Below are positions 34,925 through 44,934 of a stretch of 64,000 nt of DNA, piece after piece (position 1 is the first letter of the stretch; each line of letters opens with the position of its first letter). The stretch comes from CALDTK01 sp041744755. Its GTDB lineage: Bacteria; Bacteroidota; Bacteroidia; Chitinophagales; Saprospiraceae. Below the pieces are notes generated by a model. It was not told the DNA's origin, made no database searches, and saw only the letters and a program-made list of their open reading frames with translations. Location: the NCBI GenBank assembly GCA_041744755.1, contig JBGTKC010000119.1, positions 1 through 64,000 of the forward strand, in the 5' to 3' direction. The translations under genes and the position numbers were made by a program.

Positions 34925-35083
34925 GTAAAATGTGCTTTGTTAAAAATGTCGACCCGCACCCTCAGGGGGCAGCGTCGTGGTCGCGTCAAAGTTAGACGCT
35001 AAAAAACGACGCAGCGCATCTCCCTGCAGAATTTGGGAAATGCGCCGCGCCGAGGGTTTAATTACTGACAGCCACAGCGGATC

Positions 35084-37645
35084 CTACTCCGTCTGTTCGC
35101 TCTCCGAGATCACGGCCTCAGCAGCTTTGACGACGAGTCCGTCCTTAGCCTCGTTGAGGATTGCCTCGAAGACGGCGCCGTCGCCGGGGTTGGTCTGGAG
35201 GATGAACTCGGCTAGGGGATCCTCGATGTACTTTTGGATCGCACGGTGCAAGGGGCGTGCGCCGTACTGCGGGTCGTAACCCTTGCCAGCCACAAACTCT
35301 TTGGCTTCCTCAGTGAGGTGGAGCTCGTAGCCCATGCCCTCGAGACGCTTGTAAAGGTCCTTAAGGGTGATGTCGATGATGCTGAAGATTTCCTTCTTAT
35401 CGAGGGAGTTGAAGATCACTACGTCGTCGATCCGGTTGAGGAACTCCGGCGAGAAGGTCCGCTTGAGGGCGGCCCCGATCACGGCGCGAGAGTTGTCGTC
35501 GGCGGCCTCGACACGAGCTTTGGTAGCAAATCCGACCCCCTGTCCGAAGTCCTTCAGCTGACGGGCGCCGATGTTGGAGGTCATGATGATGAGCGAGTTC
35601 TTGAAGTCCACCTTACGACCGAGGCCGTCGGTGAGCTGTCCGTCGTCGAGCACCTGGAGCAGGATGTTGAACACATCCGGGTGGGCCTTCTCTATTTCGT
35701 CGAGCAAGATAACGCTGTAGGGCTTGCGACGCACCTTCTCGGTGAGTTGTCCGCCTTCCTCGTAGCCGACGTAGCCCGGGGGGGCACCGATGAGGCGACT
35801 CACCGTGAATTTCTCCATGTACTCGGACATGTCGATGCGGATCAGCGAATCCTCGGAGTCGAAAATGTAGCGGGCTAACGCTTTGGCGAGTTCCGTCTTA
35901 CCGACACCCGTTGGGCCTAGAAAGATGAACGAGCCGATGGGTTTACTCGGGTCCTTGAGACCGACGCGGTTGCGTTGGATAGCCTTCGTGATCTTTTCGA
36001 TCGCCTCATCCTGACCGATAATGGCCTCTTTGAGGTCGCCGCCCATGCCGACGAGCTTACCACTCTCGGACTGGGCCACGCGCTGAACGGGGATCCCGGT
36101 CATCATGGCGACAACTTCGGCAATGTCCTCCTCGGTGACGGGGTAGCGCTTGGTCTTCACCTCCTCTTCCCACTCGACCTTGGCAAACTCGAGCTGGCGG
36201 ACAAGCTTCGACTCGTCGTCACGCAGGTCGGCGGCTTGCTCGTACTGCTGCTCCTTGACGGCGGTATTCTTCTTCTCCTTGACGGTCTCGATCTGCTGCT
36301 CGAGCTCCTCGATGTGCTTCGGTACGTGAATGTTCTTGAGGTGGACACGGGCACCAACCTCGTCGAGGACGTCAATGGCCTTGTCAGGGAGGAAGCGATC
36401 GGAGATGTAGCGGTCGCTGAGCTTGACGCAGGCCTTGATCGAGTTGTCGTCGTAGCTCACGTTGTGGAACTCCTCGTACTTCCCGGCAATGTTGTGCAGG
36501 ATGTGCACGGCCTCCTCAGGGGACGGTGGATCGACGACGACCTTCTGGAAACGTCGGTCGAGCGCGCCGTCCTTCTCGATGTGCTGACGGTACTCGTCGA
36601 GCGTCGAGGCGCCAATGCACTGCAGCTCCCCGCGGGCGAGGGCGGGTTTGAAGATGTTGGAGGCGTCGAGCGAACCCGTCGCGCCACCCGCACCTACGAT
36701 GGTGTGGATCTCGTCGATGAACAGGATCACGTCGCGCGTCTTCTCGAGCTCGTTCATAATGGCCTTCATCCGCTCCTCGAACTGGCCGCGGTACTTGGTC
36801 CCGGCCACGAGAGCGGCGAGGTCGAGCATCACGATACGCTTGTTGAATAGCGTCCGGCTTACCTTCTTCTGAATGATCCGCAGGGCGAGCCCCTCGACGA
36901 TGGCGGTCTTTCCGACGCCTGGCTCACCGATCAAGATTGGGTTGTTCTTCTTACGGCGGCTGAGGATCTGCGACACGCGCTCAATCTCATTCTCTCGACC
37001 GATGATCGGATCGAGGCGACCGTCCTCGGCGAGGCGCGTGACGTCGCGACCGTAGTTGTCGAGGACCGGGGTCTTCGACTTCCCAGCCGTACGGGCGCCA
37101 CCGCGCTGACCACCGCGTCCGCCGCCCTCGTTCTCGTCGTCTTCGTAACCTTCGGAGTCGGCGGCATTCTCGATGAACGGTTCGGCGAAACCTTCGGCCT
37201 CCATGCCGGCGTACTCGACCTCCTTCTTATAAGAATCGTAGTCGATGTCGTAGCGGTGGAGGATCCGACGCGCCGGAGAGTCCTCGAGCTTGAGCAGACT
37301 CAGCAGCAAGTGCTCGAGGTTGATTTCGTCGGAGCCCGAACTCTGGGCCTCGAGGAAGGTAAGTTTGAGGACGCGCTCCGCCATACGGTTGAGCGGGAGC
37401 TCCCCCATCTTGAGCGCCTCGCCCGCGGAAGGACTCTTTGAGATGGCGTTCTCGACGGATTTGCGGAACTCGCTCAGGTCGGGCAGCATCCCCGAGAGGA
37501 CCTTGACCGCCAGCGAGTTCTGCTCTTGGACGACGCCGAGCAGTAGGTGCTCAGTGCCGATATAGTCGTGGCCGAGGCGGATGGCCTCGCTGCGCGACCG
37601 CGCGATCGATTTTTTGACTTCGGGTGAGAACCGTCTGCTGTTCAT
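35084..37645 (-). CDS. clpC: ATP-dependent Clp protease ATPase subunit ClpC
   Basis: 853 residues from the ATG at 37645, preceded by an A-rich stretch typical of Bacteroidota translation starts. Domains in order: Clp N-terminal repeats (SRSEAIRLGHDYIGTEHLLLGV), first AAA module with GEPGVGKTA, a UVR-like coiled coil (EQAADLRDDESKLVRQLE), second AAA module with GPTGVGKTE, and the C-terminal D2 small domain. It unfolds substrates for ClpP and is stress-related in other bacteria. A glycine-rich insert (about 230-245, GGGRGGQRGGARTAG) follows the N domain. Confidence 0.95.
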   Translation of the reverse strand: MNSRRFSPEVKKSIARSRSEAIRLGHDYIGTEHLLLGVVQEQNSLAVKVLSGMLPDLSEFRKSVENAISKSPSAGEALKMGELPLNRMAERVLKLTFLEAQSSGSDEINLEHLLLSLLKLEDSPARRILHRYDIDYDSYKKEVEYAGMEAEGFAEPFIENAADSEGYEDDENEGGGRGGQRGGARTAGKSKTPVLDNYGRDVTRLAEDGRLDPIIGRENEIERVSQILSRRKKNNPILIGEPGVGKTAIVEGLALRIIQKKVSRTLFNKRIVMLDLAALVAGTKYRGQFEERMKAIMNELEKTRDVILFIDEIHTIVGAGGATGSLDASNIFKPALARGELQCIGASTLDEYRQHIEKDGALDRRFQKVVVDPPSPEEAVHILHNIAGKYEEFHNVSYDDNSIKACVKLSDRYISDRFLPDKAIDVLDEVGARVHLKNIHVPKHIEELEQQIETVKEKKNTAVKEQQYEQAADLRDDESKLVRQLEFAKVEWEEEVKTKRYPVTEEDIAEVVAMMTGIPVQRVAQSESGKLVGMGGDLKEAIIGQDEAIEKITKAIQRNRVGLKDPSKPIGSFIFLGPTGVGKTELAKALARYIFDSEDSLIRIDMSEYMEKFTVSRLIGAPPGYVGYEEGGQLTEKVRRKPYSVILLDEIEKAHPDVFNILLQVLDDGQLTDGLGRKVDFKNSLIIMTSNIGARQLKDFGQGVGFATKARVEAADDNSRAVIGAALKRTFSPEFLNRIDDVVIFNSLDKKEIFSIIDITLKDLYKRLEGMGYELHLTEEAKEFVAGKGYDPQYGARPLHRAIQKYIEDPLAEFILQTNPGDGAVFEAILNEAKDGLVVKAAEAVISESEQTE

Positions 37646-38046
37646 ATTATTTTTGGTGGGGCGGGCAGCAATCCTAAAAAGCCACGCGCCGATGTATCGC
37701 GGAGGCGGTGCTAGTGCCCTGCGGAAATCTATGCGGAAAAAACGTGCCACTCCAAAATTTCTACGCGAAATGCGTGCTCGCCAGCAAATATGGCGCATTT
37801 GGAAGGTGGCTTCTGCCAAAATCCGCGAGGCACTTTTGCCCCGGTGGTCAGACTGGCAGCCGGCTCAAGGTCCGGCGCGACTCCGCGACGTCGATCGCGG
37901 GGTACGGCAGGGGACGCGCGAGCGGTGCCGCTGCAGGATTAACATAATTACGGGAGTACTGTTGCTACGCCGATGGTCGCGTCGGACACATTTTTGCCTG
38001 CGCCGCTATTTGAACTTACCAGCGACCGGCAACCTAACCCAATACA
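37646..38046. other. Spacer between clpC and the STAS gene
   Basis: About 400 bases with divergent genes on either side, so both promoters should lie here. I see no repeat of heat-shock type and no convincing small gene. A degenerate 14-mer (GGCTTCTGCCAAAATC, near 37808) is present. Confidence 0.5.
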
Positions 38047-38436
38047 ATGAAGTACGAAGTCGACAAGCAAGAGGGCTACACAGTGATGTCACTCAGGGAC
38101 ACCAATGTCAACTCCCTGATCGCTCCGAGCCTGAAGAGCGAATTCGTAGTCCTCTCCAATGAGGGCGTTCAAAATCTCATCATAGACCTCTCCGACGTGG
38201 AGTACATCGACTCCTCTGGCCTCAGCGCCGTGCTGACGGCTAACCGCGTCTTCAAGGCCAACGGCGGCACCCTCGTCGTGACGGGCGCCACGCAGCCCGC
38301 CGTCAAAAAGCTCATCGAAATCAGTCGCCTCGACACCGTCATCAACATCGTGCCCACCGTAGCCGAGAGCATCGACTACGTCCACATGGAAAGCGTCGAG
38401 CGCGAACTCTCCGACGAGGAGTCGAGCGATAACTGA
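38047..38436 (+). CDS. STAS-domain anti-sigma factor antagonist
   Basis: 129 residues, a single STAS domain. The motif IDSSGLS (54-60) offers S56 or S57 as the phosphorylation site; strand and helix pattern match SpoIIAA/RsbV. Such proteins release a sigma factor or regulator by partner switching. The C-terminal tail is acidic. RNase Z starts six bases after the stop, so the two genes form an operon, an arrangement I have seen in Bacteroidota genomes. Confidence 0.9.
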   Translation: MKYEVDKQEGYTVMSLRDTNVNSLIAPSLKSEFVVLSNEGVQNLIIDLSDVEYIDSSGLSAVLTANRVFKANGGTLVVTGATQPAVKKLIEISRLDTVINIVPTVAESIDYVHMESVERELSDEESSDN

Positions 38437-38442
38437 TCCCAG

Positions 38443-39387
38443 TTGCTGCCCTTGCGCGTCAAGGTCCTCGGCACCACCGCCGCGCGCCCCTTCCCTGGAC
38501 TATATACCTCTGCCGTTTACCTCACGCGGGGTGCGTCGAGTATACTCATAGACTGTGGTGAAGGCATGCTGAACCTCGTTCCTCCGAGAGCACTCGGGCA
38601 GCGTGGGGTTGACGCCGTCTGTGTCACGCATCTCCACGGCGACCATGTTTACGGTTTGCCGGGATTGCTATCCAGTATGACCCTTGGCGGCCGCACTCGC
38701 ATCCTTCACTTACTGGGCCCGCCGTCCCTACGTGACTTCATCGAGGCTACGCTCACGATTACCTCAGCTCGCTCCTCATTCGAGCTACGCTACGTCGTCC
38801 TCCCCGAAGGCCCTAGCATTAACCCGGTACTCTCGCTTCGGGACCTCAACATTTACAGTCTCCCCTTGCGTCACCGCATCGAGGCGTACGGTTTTTGCGT
38901 AAGCAGCCCTCCACAACTCCGGCGGCTCCGACCCGGGGTCGTAGACCAGTACAAGATCCCCTACTCCTCTATCGAAGGTATTAAACGAGGGGCCGATCTT
39001 ACTGTAGGTCCCCTCACGGTGACCAATCTAGAGCTGACCTGCGACCCGCATCCACGGCAAACGTTTGCCTACCTCACGGACACAGCGCCCCTTGACGCGT
39101 GGCCCGCGTCGTGGCCGACTCCCGATGTCCTCCTGCACGACGCGACCTTCTCCCCCGCCGACGCATCACTGGCCGCGGCATCGGGCCACTCCACCACGGC
39201 TCAAGCGGCGGCTTTCGCCAAAACTAGTGGCGCCGCTACCCTTCTGCTATCGCATGCGTCGGTGCGCTACGGTCGGGAGCAATGCGAATTGCTTGCGGGA
39301 GAGGCAGACGCGATCATGGCTTCCGGGGAGCCGGGGAACCACGCTCAGGCGCGCTGGGCGGTTCAGGGTGAACAATTCGATATCTGA
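38443..39387 (+). CDS. rnz: Ribonuclease Z (tRNA 3' endonuclease)
   Basis: 314 residues of metallo-beta-lactamase fold. The metal motif is THLHGDHVYG, followed by the LLGPPSL segment, YLTDTAP and GHSTTAQAA; the C-terminal histidine motif reads LLLSHASVRY. It cuts tRNA precursors after the discriminator base, which is needed in this genome because the two tRNA genes seen lack an encoded CCA. The start is a TTG. The exact 14-mer at 39211-39224 encodes the AFAKT inside the active-site region after GHSTTAQA. Confidence 0.92.
   Translation: MLPLRVKVLGTTAARPFPGLYTSAVYLTRGASSILIDCGEGMLNLVPPRALGQRGVDAVCVTHLHGDHVYGLPGLLSSMTLGGRTRILHLLGPPSLRDFIEATLTITSARSSFELRYVVLPEGPSINPVLSLRDLNIYSLPLRHRIEAYGFCVSSPPQLRRLRPGVVDQYKIPYSSIEGIKRGADLTVGPLTVTNLELTCDPHPRQTFAYLTDTAPLDAWPASWPTPDVLLHDATFSPADASLAAASGHSTTAQAAAFAKTSGAATLLLSHASVRYGREQCELLAGEADAIMASGEPGNHAQARWAVQGEQFDI
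39211..39224 (-). repeat. Dispersed 14-mer, exact copy 9
   Basis: GCTTTCGCCAAAAC within rnz, encoding AFAKT. Confidence 0.9.
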
Positions 39388-39667
39388 GGCGTCGGCTCCG
39401 CATGGGGCACAAATCACAATTTTGACCAAGTATAGCTATCGCTTCCAAGCTGCTGGCAAGGCCTCGAAATAGCGCGTCTGCTTAGACCAAGTCGGTCTAA
39501 CCGATTGAAGGTGCGACCCGTGGTCCAGGAGAGGGTCTTGTCGAAGCGTGCTTAGCGAACGACTGCAGATTATCACTCCCTCGCCGTCCCCCGTCCAAGT
39601 CCAGGGAAGCTCCACTGCGAATTAGCCATGGCGCTTTTATCCATCTTTCTACAGCGCTCAAGCCAAA

Positions 39668-41190
39668 ATGTGGAACGCGACCGGCTTCGGGAAACATTAC
39701 CTGACGTTCAAAAGGCTCAGCGACTGGAGGATTGAGGTCGAGGTCACGGGTCCCAACTGTACGTCGCACGAAGTCTATATTGTCAAAGACGCCGGTAGTC
39801 GGACGACGTGCACTCTCCAGAGCGCCAAAGTGGATCAGCACCCGGCCTACACCCAGATCGACGGCATCCTCACGCTCAACCTGTGCGTCGCCCGTGGCGC
39901 GGAAACATTATAGGCCGTGTCCTATACCTACCGCGGGCAGCAGCTGAAGGTCGAGAACGTGAATCGGGCCGATCCGCGGCTATCGGGTCTCACCGCCGGG
40001 ACCTACGGCCACATCTGCGTCTTAAACGCCAAGGGCTACCAGACCAACGTGACTAGAACGATCTCGCTGTCAACGGCGCTTGTAGGCAGCTGAAGACCTA
40101 TCCCGACTTGAATGCACCGCGACGGGCTAAGACGATAGCGGTCGTAAGCATGTGCTGTGGCTACCGAACGTCTTGACTTCGGACTCGCGTTGGTGCTGGG
40201 AGGATGGCGCGGTTCGGTTCACGGTGACGGGAGACTGATTCGCCGTCGTCATCGGGCGCGTGGTCGCGACCGACGGTCCGACCGCAGGCAGGGCAGCTGC
40301 AAGCGGCTCACGAGCGATAGTACCTCGACTTGAACTACTTCCACGGCTAGCGGCTGCGATCTTCTGCTGGAGGTTGATCAATCGGGTCGAGCGTGTTGCA
40401 ACGCAACCGAGATCACCGCGCCCGTGACGGAAAGCTTAAAACTCTGCATGGCCTATGGTGGATGGGCGGCACGTTTTGCGCTCAACGCCCACTCGCTCTG
40501 CGTATGGTATACCTGCGTGACGGTCGGCATGGCGCCGGCGTGCAGCGTGGTTTACAATGCCTTCGCTTGCAACACGACCTGCGTCGAAGTCCCGGTCAGC
40601 GCTCCCGTGCCACTCGTGTTCCGGTGGCGGTATACGGTTGAGACGTGACGGCGGTGAAGACCTTTGGCGTGACTGATCTACTGGCCAACGACACGATCGA
40701 CGACCCGCTGGTCGATCTCCTCCCACAGTCGTCACGCTATGACCGCAGCATATTTATTACGAGCCCAGGGGGGTCCGCCATACGCCTGACCGCGGCTCCT
40801 GCGGTGTAGACAGCTTCGCATAATAGATCAGAAATAGCGTGGCCTCCGACACGACAACGGTCCGTAGCCAAGTGACGTGCGGTGACCTCGTAATCCTCAG
40901 TGGCCTCTTGTAGAACGGCGACGGCGTCAATGACGGGTTGCGGGTCGTCGGCATTGAGTACTTCCCGCACAACCGACTGATCGTCTTCAATCTCTGGGGC
41001 AATGAGGTCTTCGAGTTAGACGGCTCTGATAACTCGGAGGGCTGCGCCTGCGCGGGTCACTGGAACAACAAGGACCTCCCCGACGGGACGTACGATTACG
41101 GGCTTGAACTCGGCAACGGCGACGAGCGCGGACTACCTCCAGATCGCCCACCAGATGGTATGCGGTGCCCTGCGACGTGTAGCCTGCGTG
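39668..41190 (+). pseudogene. Decayed SprB-like adhesin with T9SS type B C-terminal domain
   Basis: Fragments of one large surface protein remain, broken by stops and frameshifts. The frame from 39668 reads through a TAG at 39911 into LSGLTAGTYGHICVLNAKGY, the repeat pattern of SprB-like adhesins. Near 40660 TDLLANDTID recalls cadherin-type repeats. From 40913 the codons give NGDGVNDGLRVVGIEYFP and IVFNLWGNEVFE, then LPDGTYDYGLEL, the gliding-motility-associated type B (CHU_C) domain, directly after a TAG. A further shift near 41130 moves the usual ending (DYLQIAH) to another frame. The intact PorP/SprF-like gene follows at 41264, the usual neighbour of such adhesins. No gene is seen between 39388 and 39667. 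Confidence 0.75.
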
Positions 41191-41263
41191 TTTTCCGGGG
41201 TGGTTTGCGGCCGGTTTTAGGCGATGGGCTTGGATTGGTTTTTGGAAGTAAGGCTTCACATAC

Positions 41264-42325
41264 ATGAGAACACTACGACTCTTCAGCAGCGGCATACTCG
41301 CCGCGGCACTGTGCATGGGATTAACCACCGCTGCCCGCGCCCAGCAGGACCCGATGTTTACGAAGTACATGTTTAACTCCCTCGCCTTCAACCCTGGCTA
41401 CGCCGGCACGCACGACTACCTGAGTTCGACGCTCCTTGCACGCGACCAGTGGCTGACGTGGAACAAGGGGATCAACTCCGACGGCGGGGGCGCCCCGATG
41501 ACCTACACCGCAAGCGTCGACTCGCCCGCGTGGGAGAACGTCGGCCTCGGCGGCTACGTGAGCCAGGACCGCATCGGCGCGACCAAGTTCACGAGCCTCG
41601 AATTGACTTACGCGTACCGCTTCCAACTCACCGAGGCCCTCCAGCTTTCGCTCGGCTTGCAGGGCGGCCTCTCACACTTGGGCTTCGACTACTCGGGGCT
41701 CACTATCAAAGACCCTGGTGACAACAATTTTGATCAGCAACGGGGCACGGGCCTGCGGCCGAACGCCGGCGCGGGGGTCTATCTCTACTCGGAGCGGTTT
41801 TATTTTGGGGCTAGCGTCCCGCGACTCTTCGCCTCGCAGATGGTCGACTTCCAGGGAGAGGGCGCGATGACGGCCTCCGAGCAGCAGATCGCGCGCAACT
41901 ACCGCCACATGTACGTTGCGAGCGGGGCGGCGCTTCAGCTGCCCGGCAGGGACATCGTGTTTAAGCCCTCGGTCCTCGTCAAAGGCGTAGGCTGGTTCGG
42001 TGACCTCGCCTCGGGCCCGCAGGCCGGGGGCGTAGTGCGAACCCCCACCGAGGTGGACGTAGACCTGAGTTTGCTCTTCCGCAAGGTCCTGTGGGTGGGC
42101 GCGAGCTTCCGCACGACGGTGGACTACGTGCTGCGCGACGGGAGCTCCCACGATTCGGCCGATTTGTGGATGGCCTTCTACCTCAAGAACGGCCTCCGCG
42201 TTGGCGCCGCCTATGACTATAGTCTCACGCGACTTCAGCAGTTCGGCAATGGCTCGGTGGAGGTGATGCTCGGGTACGACATGAACTTTAGTACCGACCG
42301 CATCGTCACCCCGCGCTACTTCTAG
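41264..42325 (+). CDS. PorP/SprF family outer membrane protein
   Basis: 353 residues. A signal peptide (GILAAALCMGLTTAARAQ) is followed by QQDPMFTKYMFNSLAFNPGYAGT, the family's signature start. Alternating amphipathic strands make an outer membrane barrel that ends in a C-terminal aromatic (PRYF). SprF-type proteins help a specific type B CTD adhesin reach or stay on the surface. The expected partner, just upstream, is a pseudogene, so this barrel may now be orphaned or serve other substrates. Confidence 0.9.
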   Translation: MRTLRLFSSGILAAALCMGLTTAARAQQDPMFTKYMFNSLAFNPGYAGTHDYLSSTLLARDQWLTWNKGINSDGGGAPMTYTASVDSPAWENVGLGGYVSQDRIGATKFTSLELTYAYRFQLTEALQLSLGLQGGLSHLGFDYSGLTIKDPGDNNFDQQRGTGLRPNAGAGVYLYSERFYFGASVPRLFASQMVDFQGEGAMTASEQQIARNYRHMYVASGAALQLPGRDIVFKPSVLVKGVGWFGDLASGPQAGGVVRTPTEVDVDLSLLFRKVLWVGASFRTTVDYVLRDGSSHDSADLWMAFYLKNGLRVGAAYDYSLTRLQQFGNGSVEVMLGYDMNFSTDRIVTPRYF

Positions 42326-42358
42326 CTAGGGGTGACAAAATCGGCCTAGGGCTTGGGT

Positions 42359-42372
42359 GTTTTGGCGAAAGC
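42359..42372 (+). repeat. Dispersed 14-mer, exact copy 10
   Basis: GTTTTGGCGAAAGC just before tRNA-Lys. Its TTTTGG lies at the distance expected of a -33 element from the TATCTTTG box. Confidence 0.9.
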
Positions 42373-42376
42373 TGCC

Positions 42377-42384
42377 TATCTTTG
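42377..42384 (+). promoter_or_regulatory. -7 promoter element of tRNA-Lys
   Basis: TATCTTTG fits the Bacteroidota consensus TAnnTTTG exactly and lies 38 bases before the tRNA. A TTTTGG 12 bases upstream, in the 14-mer copy, could act as the distal element. Confidence 0.7.
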
Positions 42385-42422
42385 CGGCCGCAAAAGCGCC
42401 TCGGCGTTGGCGCGCCTTGGAG

Positions 42423-42496
42423 GACCTGGTAGCTCAGCTGGTTAGAGCATCGGACTTTTAATCTGAGGGTCGTGGGTTCGAGCCCCACCCGGGTCA
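42423..42496 (+). tRNA. tRNA-Lys (TTT)
   Basis: 74 bases. The acceptor arms are GACCTGG and CCGGGTC with discriminator A, the D-arm AGCTCAGCTGGTTAGAGC, the anticodon loop CTTTTAA and the T-loop GTTCGAGCC. No CCA is encoded. Confidence 0.97.
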
Positions 42497-42504
42497 CCTT
42501 CCTG

Positions 42505-42538
42505 AAGCCTCACTGCTCGCGCGGTGGGGCTTTTTTTT
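42505..42538 (+). terminator. Terminator after tRNA-Lys
   Basis: A 9-bp stem (AAGCCTCAC with GTGGGGCTT, one G-T) is followed by eight T. Confidence 0.92.
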
Positions 42539-42643
42539 GTTTGGTTAGGAGACTGATGGATCGTTTGCTGGCGAGATGCAAGCTGGATGGCGCAAGCCGG
42601 AGGTACCAAGGCATCATCAACACAAGCAAGTAAACAACTCGCT

Positions 42644-44491
42644 TCACTGGTACCCCGCCGCCTGCAGCTCGAAGAGCTCGGCGTATTTGCCGCCTAGTGC
42701 CAGCAGCGCCTCGTGGCTACCGATTTCTTCGATCTCGCCGCCGTTGAGCACGAGGATACGATCGGCCATGCGGACAGTGCTAAAGCGGTGACTGATGAGG
42801 ACGGCGGCCTTGCCTTTGAGCAGGGCACTGAAGCGCTCGAAGACCTCGTGCTCTGCTCTCGCGTCCAGTGCGCTGGTTGGCTCATCGAGGATCAACAGCT
42901 CGGCATCTTTCATGTAGGCGCGGCCGAGGGCGATCTTTTGCCACTGGCCTCCGCTTAGCTCGACGCCGCCGTGGAAACGCTTGCCGAGCACCTGCTCGTA
43001 GCCACCGGGGAGAGTCGAGATGACCGTGTCGGCGAGGCTCTTGCGCGCGGCGTCCTCGACGTGGATAGACTGCCCCAGGTGTTTCACCTCCCCGACGCCG
43101 ATGTTGTCCCCGGCGCTGAACTGGAACCGGATGAAGTCCTGGAAGATGACGCCGATAGCAGAGCGGAGACTCTCGAGCCGGTAATCGCGCAGGTCGCGGC
43201 CGTCGAGGAGGATGCGGCCCTCGCTCGGTTCGTAAAGGCGAGCGAGTAGCTTGACGAGCGTCGTCTTGCCGGCCCCGTTCTCGCCGACGAGCGCGAGCTT
43301 CTCCCCCGGGGCGAGCGTGAAGCTGATATGTCGCACGGCCCACTTCTCGGAGCCGGGGTACTTGAATCCAACGTCTTCAAAAACGAAGCCCTGCCGGACC
43401 GGGCGAGGAAACTCCAGGGCGGTCTCGTGGTCGCGGATCGTGGGCTGGAGGTCGAAGAACTCGAAGAGGTCCTTAAGGTAGAGCGCACTTTCGGAGATGC
43501 GGGAGAGTCGCGCGACGATGCCCTGCAGCAGGCTCTGGAGTCGCTGGAAGCTCCCACCGAGGAACGTAAGCGTACCGACGGTGATCAGGCCGACGGCCGT
43601 CTGCCAGAGGATGTAGACGTAGGCTCCGTAGTACGAGACCGTCCCGATAGCACTGAGCAATCCCCCGAGACTCGCGCGCTCGACGGAGAGCTTGCGATTG
43701 GCTAAGTAAAATTCATCGGACAGTGTTTCGAAGCGCGTAGCGATGAAGTCGCTGAGGCCGAAGAGCTTAATCTCCTTGGCGGTCTCGTCGCTCGCGCCGA
43801 TGTAGCGCAGGTAGTCGAGCTCGCGGCGCTGCGGCGTCCAGGACTGCGTGAGGCTGTAGCTGTTCCGGTTGAAGTGACTCTCCCCGAGGAAGGCCGGGAT
43901 AACCGAGATCGACAGAATGAGGATGAGCCAAGGGCTGAAGACAATGATGCCGGCCATGAGGAATGCTAAGGTCAATACGTCTTGGACTTGCGTCAAAACC
44001 TGACCCATCAACACCGTCCGCGAGGTCGTCTGCCTGCGGGCGCGTTCGAGCTTATCGTAGAAGTCGGCGTCCTCGAATTGGTAAAGGTCAAGCTCTGCGG
44101 CCTTGCGGATGAGCCGCACGGAGGTCTCGTTGGCGAATAGGTCACCCAGCAGGCCCTCGCCCAACGTCATCGCGCGGCTGATGGCCTCGCTTAGGAGCGC
44201 CAGGCCGAGTTCGATGGCAACGAGCCAGACGAGGGAGTCGAACTCGCCGCCGTCCCAGGTCGGTGTGACGTCCGCGCCACTGAGGCGCACGACTTCGTCG
44301 ATGATGAGCTTGCCGACGTAGAGCATCGAGAGTGGGATGCCGGCCTGCACGAGACGCAAGGCGAAGTTGACGATCGTCAGGCGGGGCGCGACATCGTACA
44401 CGAGGCGGAAGAAAGCCGGGAGGTAACGGAGGGCGCCGAGCTGTTCGGAGAGGGTGGGCTTCGCGGTGACGGGGGGCGGAGGTGATGGCAC
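42644..44491 (-). CDS. ABC exporter (fused permease and ATPase)
   Basis: 615 residues from a GTG at 44491; a longer frame reaches 44584 but its first 31 codons look like spacer. Six membrane helices (roughly 40-330) precede a complete ATPase: Walker A GENGAGKTT, signature LSGGQ, Walker B LLILDEP and switch ISHR. This is a MsbA-like half transporter that should act as a dimer on a lipid, peptide or drug. In contrast to the ABC protein at 30 kb, every catalytic residue is present. It could in principle partner that protein, but this is speculation. Confidence 0.87.
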   Translation of the reverse strand: MPSPPPPVTAKPTLSEQLGALRYLPAFFRLVYDVAPRLTIVNFALRLVQAGIPLSMLYVGKLIIDEVVRLSGADVTPTWDGGEFDSLVWLVAIELGLALLSEAISRAMTLGEGLLGDLFANETSVRLIRKAAELDLYQFEDADFYDKLERARRQTTSRTVLMGQVLTQVQDVLTLAFLMAGIIVFSPWLILILSISVIPAFLGESHFNRNSYSLTQSWTPQRRELDYLRYIGASDETAKEIKLFGLSDFIATRFETLSDEFYLANRKLSVERASLGGLLSAIGTVSYYGAYVYILWQTAVGLITVGTLTFLGGSFQRLQSLLQGIVARLSRISESALYLKDLFEFFDLQPTIRDHETALEFPRPVRQGFVFEDVGFKYPGSEKWAVRHISFTLAPGEKLALVGENGAGKTTLVKLLARLYEPSEGRILLDGRDLRDYRLESLRSAIGVIFQDFIRFQFSAGDNIGVGEVKHLGQSIHVEDAARKSLADTVISTLPGGYEQVLGKRFHGGVELSGGQWQKIALGRAYMKDAELLILDEPTSALDARAEHEVFERFSALLKGKAAVLISHRFSTVRMADRILVLNGGEIEEIGSHEALLALGGKYAELFELQAAGYQ

Positions 44492-44894
44492 GGGGGAGTA
44501 ACGCGTTAGCGCAGCGTTTGGCCTATACGAGATAATACGGGAGGCACGTGACCAAGGAGGTGCCCGCGGATCAGGGAGGACCATCTCGTCCGAGCCCCGC
44601 GAGGGAGTAGGTGCCTTCGGTTAGATGGGCGGCACTCGGGGTCGTCGGGCGTGTGTGGGCGCGCGCACAACTCGTCGAACGCCCGCCAGAAGGTCGCTCA
44701 CCTCGCAACTGGGCAACCGGCCCTAGAAGCCAAAAGGCTGGCGAAGCTCTGTATCTCCCCTGCTCTCCATCCTTCGTTTCAAACCGGCGTTCGAGCAAAG
44801 CTTTTCAAACACACGCCTCCCCGCTCTGCGTCCCTCTGTAGCCCCTCCGCCTCTTGCAACCAAAAGGCTCTTAGCGCAGACCCCCGACGACAAA

Positions 44895-44924
44895 AGCGCC
44901 GCTCACCCAAAGGCAAACGGCGCT
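44895..44924 (-). terminator. Terminator of the gld operon
   Basis: On the minus strand, AGCGCCG pairs with CGGCGCT, followed by TTTTG. It lies 34 bases after the gldN stop. The spacer from 44585 to 44957 holds this, one 14-mer copy and no gene I can support. Confidence 0.75.
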
Positions 44925-44934
44925 CTTATCCCAA

